NCBI RefSeq assembly: GCF_001713375.1
Contig: NZ_CP016449.1
Location: 1,922,001 to 1,986,000, forward strand
Length of the DNA stretch: 64,000 bases
Source of the DNA: Hydrogenophaga sp. RAC07
GTDB taxonomy: Bacteria > Pseudomonadota > Gammaproteobacteria > Burkholderiales > Burkholderiaceae_C
Reading direction: 5' to 3'
In this document: one piece after another, positions 55,838-64,000 of the stretch
Position numbering within the stretch: position 1 is the stretch's first letter
How the letters are laid out: each line of letters starts with the position of its first letter
Position numbers and translations under genes: made by a program
Notes under the pieces: model-generated
Told to the model about the DNA's origin: nothing
Seen by the model: only the letters and a program-made list of their open reading frames with translations
The model's database searches: none

Positions 55838-56542
55838 ATGCGAAAACAGGGAACCGTGGTGCGCTGGGATCCAGCCAAGGCGTTCGGCTTCATCCGCAGC
55901 GAGCAGACCGCCGCCGACATCTTTTTCCACGTGCGGGATTTCAGTGGTCACCAGCCGCCCAGCGAGGGCCTGCCGGTCACGTTCCAGGAAATCCACGTGG
56001 GCGGCAAAGGGCCACGTGCCTTGTCGGTGGAGCCTTTGCGCAACGAGGTGAAGGCGCCGTTTGAAACGCCCAAGCCCTTGACCCCTCCCGAGGCCGAATT
56101 GCTGCCCCGCGCAGCACCCGCCAGGCGATCCCCCTTGCCGCGCGAGAGGCGCCGCGAAGAACTGCCGCTGTGGATCGGCCTGGGGCTGATTGCGTTCTGG
56201 CTGCTGCTGTTGCTGGTGGGCATCGGCCTGGGCCGCTTTCCGTGGGTGATCCTCACGGCGGTGGTGCTGATCAACCTGGGCACGTTCTACATGTACTGGC
56301 GCGACAAGGACGCCGCCAGCAACGAGACCCAGCGCACGCCCGAAGACCAGCTGCACGCGCTGGCACTCGCGGGGGGTTGGCCGGGGGCGTGGTTTGCGCA
56401 GCAGATCCTGCGCCACAAGACGAGCAAGCAGCCGTTCAGGCTGTATTACTGGATGACGGTCGCTGTGAACACGCTGGCGCTGCTGGCCTGGATCGTGTGG
56501 CCGGCCTTCACCGACGCTCCCCCGCCGCCGCCGTCGACCTGA
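55838..56542 (+). CDS. Cold-shock domain - DUF1294 membrane fusion protein
   Basis: The 234-residue protein joins an N-terminal cold-shock domain (residues 1-65; GTVVRWDPAKAFGFIRSEQTAADIFFHVRDF) to a DUF1294 membrane part. The latter has hydrophobic helices at about 108-128 and 132-152, a conserved KDAASNETQRTPEDQLHALALAGGWPGAWFAQQILRHKTSKQPF, and a final helix. It may bind nucleic acid at the membrane; the function of DUF1294 is not known. ATG at 55838 was chosen because it starts the cold-shock domain. It is divergent from the toxin-antitoxin pair and convergent with ygiQ. Confidence 0.85.
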   Translation: MRKQGTVVRWDPAKAFGFIRSEQTAADIFFHVRDFSGHQPPSEGLPVTFQEIHVGGKGPRALSVEPLRNEVKAPFETPKPLTPPEAELLPRAAPARRSPLPRERRREELPLWIGLGLIAFWLLLLLVGIGLGRFPWVILTAVVLINLGTFYMYWRDKDAASNETQRTPEDQLHALALAGGWPGAWFAQQILRHKTSKQPFRLYYWMTVAVNTLALLAWIVWPAFTDAPPPPPST

Positions 56543-56545
56543 AAC

Positions 56546-58882
<2,337 letters not shown>

Positions 58883-58917
58883 GGGGTGACACGGACCCGG
58901 AGCGCGGGTGGGTGGAA

Positions 58918-58937
58918 AACCCGTGATTTTACGGGTT
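58918..58937 (-). terminator. Hairpin between the MarR and ygiQ genes
   Basis: AACCCGT and ACGGGTT pair around a six-base AT-rich loop. On the minus strand a short T run follows, so it may end the marR transcript. A second stem, CCCCTG/CAGGGG (58939-58954), overlaps the marR stop codon. Confidence 0.5.
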
Positions 58938-58947
58938 ACCCCTGATT

Positions 58948-59424
58948 TCAGGGGCTGGCAGGGCTACTGCCCTCAGCTTGGGCCTCTGCATGGGCAATGA
59001 GCCGGTCGAACATGGCCTGCAACTGGCGCCGTTCGGCCTTCGAGAGGCAGCCAAAGATGTCCGCGTTGCGCTGCTCGATCAGGTGCATCACCCGCTTCCA
59101 CAACGGCCGGCCGGTGCGGGTGAGCGTGAGCACCACGCCGCGCGCGTCGGTTTCGCTGGCGGATTTGAGCACCAGATTGCGGTCCACCAGCATCTGCGCG
59201 GCCCGGCTGGCCTGGGCCTTGTCCAGGTTGGCCTGCGCCGCGAGGTCTTTCACCGACAGCGGCGCGAACTGCCCGATGGCGGCCAGACACCGCGCTTCGC
59301 CCACGCCCAGCCCGAAGACGTTGGCGTAAGCGTCGGTGGACCGGCGGTCGGTGAGTTTGGCCAGCCGGTGCAGCCGCCAGGTCAGGAAATCCTGCAGTGC
59401 AGGCGGGGAGGTTTCAACAGACAT
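58948..59424 (-). CDS. MarR-family transcriptional regulator
   Basis: The 158-residue protein has the MarR winged helix ([33 protein letters not shown], about 55-87; the wing [16 protein letters not shown] follows). MarR proteins repress genes for oxidation or resistance and are released by aromatic ligands. It is the last gene of an operon with a FAD monooxygenase, so the monooxygenase substrate may be the ligand. It overlaps the small upstream gene by 11 bases. Confidence 0.9.
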   Translation of the reverse strand: MSVETSPPALQDFLTWRLHRLAKLTDRRSTDAYANVFGLGVGEARCLAAIGQFAPLSVKDLAAQANLDKAQASRAAQMLVDRNLVLKSASETDARGVVLTLTRTGRPLWKRVMHLIEQRNADIFGCLSKAERRQLQAMFDRLIAHAEAQAEGSSPASP

Positions 59425-59611
59425 CGCCGGCTCCCTCGGCGCACTGGCGCTCGGCATGTGCCATCAGGGGCAACACCTCGTCAGCCTGCTGCAGGCGGCT
59501 GATGAGCGACAGGCAGAGCATGGAGAGGAAGAGCGGTGCCTTGTCTTCGCCCACGCGGGTGAGGGCTTCGCACAGGGCGCTGTAGCTGCGGTCCAGGTCG
59601 GCGTCGGTCAT
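59414..59611 (-). CDS. Small helical protein, possibly DUF2783-like
   Basis: The 65-residue protein (MTDADLDRSYSALCEALTRVGEDKAP to its end) is a helix-rich small protein. Proteins of similar size and pattern (DUF2783) are encoded next to FAD monooxygenases, and here it overlaps the monooxygenase stop by four bases (ATGA). It has three cysteines and no known catalytic motif. The role is unknown; a stabilising or chaperone-like partner of the monooxygenase is a guess. Confidence 0.65.
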   Translation of the reverse strand: MTDADLDRSYSALCEALTRVGEDKAPLFLSMLCLSLISRLQQADEVLPLMAHAERQCAEGAGDVC

Positions 59612-61170
59612 GCGAGCACTCCGGTGGTGTGGAGGGTCTGGAGCACGGGCGCCGGGTCGTGGCTGTGCCAGCGGCCCATCACGTAGCCGTCGGGCCGCAC
59701 GAGCACGAGGGCCTTGTCCTCCGGACCGGACAGGCCGTAGCGTTGCCATGCCTGGCCATGCACATCCATGGCGGGATCGATGGCCAGCATCTCCGCTTCA
59801 GGAACGGTCGGCAAACACCGACCCCCAGGCCCAAAGGCAAGCACCAGAAAGCCCCGCCCGAAGCGGCTGCTGAGGTGAAAAGCGCCCTGCCCGTCCTGCA
59901 ACTGTGCTTCGGGTGCGGGGGCCCCGGACGCGGCCAGATCGTTGCTCCAGCCGCCGGTGGCGTCGGCATTCAGAGGCGAACCCACGTAGGTGATGGGGGT
60001 GGACTGGCGCGGGTTGATGAGCGACCTCACCTGCGCATCGCCCTGCGCCAGGCGCAGCGTGGCCTCGCGCATGAGCCGATAGGCAAAGTTGGGCGGTGCC
60101 ATGAATTCGGTGCTCTTGGCTCCGTACGCAATGTTCTCGCGCGTGGCGTGCACCCGTTCGGTGGAATACGAATCCAGCAGCGTGTGCGGCGACTGGCCGC
60201 GCACCACCCGCGCCAGCTTCCACGCGAGATTGCCCGCGTCGTCCAGTCCGGAGTTGAGGCCGCGCACGCCGAAGATGGGCACCAGGTGCGCAGCATCGCC
60301 GGCGAACATCACAGGCCCGTGCCGGTAGCTCGGCAAGGTGAGGCATTTGGCGTTGTAGATCGAGATCCACAGCGGCTCCCAGGGCTCGGTCTCGCCAATC
60401 ATGGCCAGGTGGCTCTGCACGCGCGGCAACACGTTCTCAGGCTTGACCGCCTCCAGCGGGTCCTCGTCGTCGCGGATCTGGTAATCGATGCGCCATACGT
60501 CGTCGGGCTGGCGGTGCATGAGGATGGTGGACCCCGGGTTGGACGGCGGGTCGAACCAGGCCAGTCGCTCCACCGCGCGCCGCGTTTTCTGCACAACGTC
60601 GACGATCACATACTTGCCGTCGTACTGCGTGCCTTCGAGCTGCAGGCCAAGTTGCTCGCGCACGGTGCTGCGGCCGCCGTCGCAGGCCACCAGCCAGTCG
60701 GCGTGCACGGTCTGAACGCCCTCGGGCATGTTCACCTCGACCTCGACTCCGTCAGACCCAGGCTTCACGGTGCTCACACGACTGCTCCATTGCACCTGCG
60801 AGGAGCCAGCCGATTGCGCCGCGCGGTGAGCAAACGCCTCCACATGAAACTGCTGGATGTTGACCATGGGTGCGAAGCGCTGCGTGGGTTCGCTCGGCAT
60901 CTGGAAGTGCAGCACCTCGGTGTGGCGCCAGTAACTGCGCCCGCCCACCCAGCTCAGGCCTTTGTCAATGAGTGGCTTGTCAGCGCCGACCCACGCCAGG
61001 ATCTCCTGCGAGCGGCGCGACATGCAGATGGCTCGACTGCCCGTGCAGTAACTCTCGTCGGCCTCGATCACGAGGTTGGCAATGCCCTGGGCCGAGAGCA
61101 AGGCCGAGAGCGTGAGGCCAACAGGGCCCCCGCCGGCAATCAACACAGGGACATGGGCAGGCACGGTCAT
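59608..61170 (-). CDS. FAD-dependent aromatic monooxygenase (MhpA/PheA-like)
   Basis: The 520-residue class A flavin hydroxylase has an N-terminal VLIAGGGPVGLTLSALLSAQG (about 8-28), the middle CDGGRSTVREQLG (about 165-177) and GDAAHLVPIFGVRGLNSGLDDAGNLAWKL (about 288-316). A C-terminal thioredoxin-like domain (about 420-510) is also typical. Such enzymes hydroxylate phenolic compounds with NAD(P)H and oxygen. The substrate is not determined. The start is 61170; ATG 61176 two codons earlier is also possible. It is divergent from bactofilin. Confidence 0.88.
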   Translation of the reverse strand: MTVPAHVPVLIAGGGPVGLTLSALLSAQGIANLVIEADESYCTGSRAICMSRRSQEILAWVGADKPLIDKGLSWVGGRSYWRHTEVLHFQMPSEPTQRFAPMVNIQQFHVEAFAHRAAQSAGSSQVQWSSRVSTVKPGSDGVEVEVNMPEGVQTVHADWLVACDGGRSTVREQLGLQLEGTQYDGKYVIVDVVQKTRRAVERLAWFDPPSNPGSTILMHRQPDDVWRIDYQIRDDEDPLEAVKPENVLPRVQSHLAMIGETEPWEPLWISIYNAKCLTLPSYRHGPVMFAGDAAHLVPIFGVRGLNSGLDDAGNLAWKLARVVRGQSPHTLLDSYSTERVHATRENIAYGAKSTEFMAPPNFAYRLMREATLRLAQGDAQVRSLINPRQSTPITYVGSPLNADATGGWSNDLAASGAPAPEAQLQDGQGAFHLSSRFGRGFLVLAFGPGGRCLPTVPEAEMLAIDPAMDVHGQAWQRYGLSGPEDKALVLVRPDGYVMGRWHSHDPAPVLQTLHTTGVLA

Positions 61171-61360
61171 GGGCATCGGCTTCAATTTGGTTGCGTGCGC
61201 AACTATATGCCAGATGCGCCCGCGAGAGAAGCACCGACAAGGCAACCCGAAGAATTGAAACAGCGTGTACGGTTCATCTCGTTACCCCTCTTACCGAACT
61301 ACCCCGAATGTAAGCACCGCCGCACTTAGCATGACTGCTTCACTTTTTGAAGGAGCTGGC

Positions 61361-61924
61361 ATGGCACTGCACTTTGGCAAACGCGACATCGATCAACCCA
61401 AAACCCTGAACCAGGGCATGGCCACACCTCGCTACGGACAGAGCACGGGCGGCACTGCGACGCCATCGCAGCCGTCCGCAGCCACCCCGACCACCCCCGA
61501 CGTCGAGTTGCCCTCCACCCCTTCCATGGCCCAGTCGGCTTCCTCCGGCGCTCCCGAAGGCGGCAGCAAGCTGACCGTGGGACCGAACATCAAGCTCAAG
61601 GGCGTGGAGATCACCGATTGCGACACGCTGGTGGTCGAAGGCATGGTGGAAGCCACGATGGACTCGCGCGTGATCCAGATCGCCCAGCAGGGTGAATTCA
61701 AGGGCTCGGCCGAGATCGACATTGCCGAGATTCGCGGCGTGTTCGACGGCAACCTGACCGTGCGCAACAAGCTGGTGATCTATTCCACCGGCAAGGTGAC
61801 CGGACGCATTCGCTACGGCAAAGTGGTCATCGAAGAAGGCGGCCAGCTCTCCGGCGACATCGAGTGCTCGGTGAATGCCGGCAGCAAGGTGGGCAGCAAA
61901 CACGCCATGGCCTTGGCAGCCTGA
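61361..61924 (+). CDS. Bactofilin family protein (DUF583)
   Basis: The 187-residue cytoskeletal protein has a disordered, Ser/Thr/Pro-rich N terminus (about 1-70) and a central beta-helix bactofilin domain (about 75-175; VGPNIKLKGVEITDCDTLVVEGMVEATMD, RGVFDGNLTVRNKLVIYSTGKVTGRIRYGKVVIEEGGQLSGDI). It polymerises without nucleotide and scaffolds wall or secretion proteins at the inner membrane. The start at 61361 has AAGGAG six bases before; ATG 61331 is a weaker option. It is followed by gspA. Confidence 0.93.
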   Translation: MALHFGKRDIDQPKTLNQGMATPRYGQSTGGTATPSQPSAATPTTPDVELPSTPSMAQSASSGAPEGGSKLTVGPNIKLKGVEITDCDTLVVEGMVEATMDSRVIQIAQQGEFKGSAEIDIAEIRGVFDGNLTVRNKLVIYSTGKVTGRIRYGKVVIEEGGQLSGDIECSVNAGSKVGSKHAMALAA

Positions 61925-62004
61925 TCGCACTCTCGCATCCAGCGCTGGGCCACCATGGCCCGGTGTCTGGTCCTGCGCCTTTGCCGGCGCAGGAGGGCGG
62001 CGGT

Positions 62005-63738
62005 ATGCTCGGGTGCATGTACGCCGAGTTTTTCGGGCTCAAACAGAGCCCGTTTTCCATTGCACCGGACCCCCGCTACCTCTTCATGAGCGAGCGTCAC
62101 CGGGAAGCACTGGCGCATTTGCTCTACGGCATCCGGGGCGGTGGTGGTTTCGTGTTGCTGAGCGGCGAAATCGGCGCCGGCAAGACCACGGTGTGCCGCT
62201 GCTTCCTCGAACAGCTGCCCGAGAACTGCCGGGTGGCCTACATCTTCAACCCCAAGCTGACCGTCAGCGACCTGCTCAAGACGATCTGCAGCGAGTTTCA
62301 CATCGAGGTGAAGCACGAGGGCATCGGCCCGGCCACCATCAAGGACCATCTCGACCCGCTCAACGCCTACCTGCTGGCCAGCCACGCCCGGGGCGAGCGC
62401 AATGTGCTCATCATCGACGAGGCCCAGAACCTCACCCCCTATGTGTTGGAGCAGCTGCGCCTGCTGACCAACCTGGAGACCAGCGAGCGCAAGCTGCTGC
62501 AGATCATCCTGATCGGCCAGCCCGAGCTGCGCACCATCCTCGCCAAACCCGAACTCGAACAACTTGCCCAACGGGTGATCGCGCGTTTTCACCTCGGCAC
62601 GCTCGACAAGGCCGAAACCCTGCAGTACATCCAGCACCGCATGCAGGTGGCCGGCCTTCGCGGGCCGCTGCCTTTCTCCAAACAGGCGGTGGCGCGCATC
62701 CACGACCTGGCCCGCGGCGTGCCCCGGCGCATCAACCTGCTGTGCGACCGCGCGCTGCTCGGTGCCTACGCCGGTGGCGTGCCGCAGGTGGTGGTCGCGG
62801 TGGTCGACAAGGCCGCGCGCGAAGTGTTCGAAGGCGAGCTGCCCGGCACCACCCCGCGGAAGTCACCCAACCGCCTGCAGGCCCTGCCCGCCTGGTTGGG
62901 CACGCTGGGCGCCGGAGCGCTGGGCGGCGCGCTGGTGGCCGGCGCCATGTTCTGGTGGTGGAGCACATCGCAGCCTGTTGCCCTGCCGCTGGAGACGGGC
63001 GCTGCGACGATGAACACCCCACCCGTTGCCGCGCCAACCGCAGCCCCACCCGAAGCGAACACCCCCGCGGTTGCCAGCACACCCGCTCCAGCCCCGGCCC
63101 CGGCCGATCCGCCACCCGACACGACCCGCCCCGTGACGGAAGGTGCGCCGCCATCGGGGGCCCTCATCAACAACGAGACCGCCGCGTGGCGCGAACTCGG
63201 CCCGCTCTGGGGGCAGTCGCTGAGCGACAGCGACGCCTGCGCCAACGCGCTGGAGCACCAGCTGCAGTGCTACCGCACGAACCGCATGACGCTCAATGGA
63301 CTGCGCCAGCTCAACCGTCCCGGCATCCTGATGCTGCGCGCCGCCGGCCAGCCCGCCGGACGCGCACTGATCACCGGCATGGCTGGCGACAGCGTGATCC
63401 TGCAGGCCGGCGAACAACGCTGGCGCCTGTCCCTGAGCGCGCTGGCGGACCTGTGGCGCGGCGAATTTGCCACCCTCTGGCGCACGCCCCCCGGACACAG
63501 TGGACGACTGGTCGACGGTCTGGAAGGCCCGGCAGCCTTGTGGTTGGGCGAACGCATCGCCAGCCTGCAGGCCCAAGGCCGCGTGCCAGCCTCGGCCAGC
63601 GGCCTGGATGCGCGTGTCAAGGCGTTTCAACGATCACAAGGTGTGGACGCCGCCGGGGTGGCCGGGCCTGTGACCTTCATGCAGGTCAACCTCGCCAGCG
63701 GTGTCGATGAGCCCCGGCTCTTCGCACCCAAGCCCTGA
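62005..63738 (+). CDS. gspA: General secretion pathway protein A (ExeA-like ATPase with peptidoglycan-binding C terminus)
   Basis: The 577-residue inner-membrane protein has an AAA ATPase domain at the N terminus (FGLKQSPFSIAPDPRYLFMSERHREALAHLLYGI; Walker A LSGEIGAGKTTVCR; Walker B VLIIDEAQNLTP). It then has one membrane helix (about 302-322) and a long Pro/Ala linker. A periplasmic part follows, with a peptidase C39-like segment and a final peptidoglycan-binding fold (LDARVKAFQRSQGVDAAGVAGPVTFMQVN). ExeA with ExeB helps the type II secretion secretin cross the peptidoglycan. The start at 62005 was chosen because AGGAGG lies eight bases upstream. gspB follows 15 bases later. Confidence 0.92.
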   Translation: MLGCMYAEFFGLKQSPFSIAPDPRYLFMSERHREALAHLLYGIRGGGGFVLLSGEIGAGKTTVCRCFLEQLPENCRVAYIFNPKLTVSDLLKTICSEFHIEVKHEGIGPATIKDHLDPLNAYLLASHARGERNVLIIDEAQNLTPYVLEQLRLLTNLETSERKLLQIILIGQPELRTILAKPELEQLAQRVIARFHLGTLDKAETLQYIQHRMQVAGLRGPLPFSKQAVARIHDLARGVPRRINLLCDRALLGAYAGGVPQVVVAVVDKAAREVFEGELPGTTPRKSPNRLQALPAWLGTLGAGALGGALVAGAMFWWWSTSQPVALPLETGAATMNTPPVAAPTAAPPEANTPAVASTPAPAPAPADPPPDTTRPVTEGAPPSGALINNETAAWRELGPLWGQSLSDSDACANALEHQLQCYRTNRMTLNGLRQLNRPGILMLRAAGQPAGRALITGMAGDSVILQAGEQRWRLSLSALADLWRGEFATLWRTPPGHSGRLVDGLEGPAALWLGERIASLQAQGRVPASASGLDARVKAFQRSQGVDAAGVAGPVTFMQVNLASGVDEPRLFAPKP

Positions 63739-63753
63739 GACGCCCCAAACCGC

Positions 63754-64000
63754 ATGTCCTACATCCTTGACGCACTGCAACGGGCCGAAGCCGAGCGAGA
63801 GCGCGGGCGTGTGCCCGGTCTGAAGAGCCAGCTCGTGCCCCCCGCCGGGCGCGGCCGCGCGAACGGCGCGCGCTTTCGCCCTTGGCACGCGCTGGTGGGC
63901 CTCCTGGTGTTCTTGCTGGCACTGGTTGCGCTGGGCGCCTGGTGGTGGGCGGGCAATGAGGAGATGACCCCGGCCGCCAGCGCGCCGATCGCTGCGCAGC
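63754..64000 (+). CDS. gspB: General secretion pathway protein B (5' part; gene runs off the right edge)
   Basis: Only the first 82 codons are visible. The protein starts MSYILDALQRAEAERERGRVPGL, the typical ExeB/GspB N terminus, with a membrane helix at about 46-66 (WHALVGLLVFLLALVALGAWWW). GspB pairs with GspA to place the type II secretin. The ATG lies 15 bases after the gspA stop, so they are co-transcribed. Confidence 0.93.
   Translation, partial: MSYILDALQRAEAERERGRVPGLKSQLVPPAGRGRANGARFRPWHALVGLLVFLLALVALGAWWWAGNEEMTPAASAPIAAQ

Overview
The window is high-GC (about 65-67% by eye) chromosomal DNA with the gene content and order of a betaproteobacterium of the Burkholderiales, most likely family Comamonadaceae (a Hydrogenophaga- or Acidovorax-like organism). 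The main reasons are the run monomeric icd - sodB - xseA // exbB - exbD - lpxK - ycaR - kdsB - adk, several branched-chain-amino-acid-type (Liv) ABC operons, Bug/TTT-type binding proteins, and single-enzyme aromatic catabolism loci. The genus is inferred; no rRNA gene is present. There are no insertion sequences, prophage genes or CRISPR arrays.

Layout. 1-7.2 kb: housekeeping genes (isocitrate dehydrogenase, Fe-superoxide dismutase, exonuclease VII, an energy-transducing proton channel pair, lipid A kinase, KDO activation, adenylate kinase). 7.2-11.6 kb: an asparaginase operon with two unstudied small proteins, divergent from lexA across a pair of SOS boxes, then a 2-hydroxyacid dehydrogenase. 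11.6-20.9 kb: a FimV-like envelope protein and a fatty/hydroxy-acyl-CoA island (3-hydroxyacyl-CoA dehydrogenase, enoyl-CoA hydratase, Crp-type regulator, acyl-CoA phosphotransferase, acyl-CoA dehydrogenase), then a YfcG-type glutathione transferase. 20.9-21.2 kb: tRNA-Pro(TGG) and tRNA-Arg(TCT).

21.4-33.2 kb is an accessory catabolic island: a tannase/feruloyl-esterase-family lipoprotein, two short-chain dehydrogenases, a beta-keto-acid cleavage enzyme, a complete Liv-type ABC transporter and a GAF-PucR regulator. Its substrate is unknown. 33.3-39.8 kb is a copper/silver efflux operon (cusCBA-like) whose CusB carries a fused CusF-like domain. 40.1-44.9 kb holds a LysR regulator, an M20D (hippurate-hydrolase-like) amidohydrolase, a Bug binding protein, a tandem glycine riboswitch and a DadA-like FAD amino-acid dehydrogenase. 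Read together, these suggest uptake and hydrolysis of an N-acylglycine-like compound with riboswitch-gated oxidation of the released glycine.

45.0-50.9 kb: a decayed flavodoxin gene, an intact MioC-like flavodoxin, and a second complete Liv-type transporter. 51.7-53.8 kb: pobR/pobA (4-hydroxybenzoate hydroxylation) with a clear inverted-repeat operator. 53.9-56.5 kb: a short class III CoA-transferase, a ParD-like/zeta toxin-antitoxin pair and a cold-shock-DUF1294 fusion. 56.5-61.2 kb: YgiQ radical SAM protein and a MarR / small protein / FAD-monooxygenase operon. 61.4-64 kb: bactofilin followed by gspA (exeA) and the start of gspB (exeB).

The most interesting observations are the riboswitch-linked N-acylglycine/glycine locus, the split ACAD10/11-like phosphotransferase-dehydrogenase pair, the unassigned BKACE catabolic island (with a LivF whose Walker A lysine is arginine), and the zeta toxin paired with a ParD-like antitoxin.
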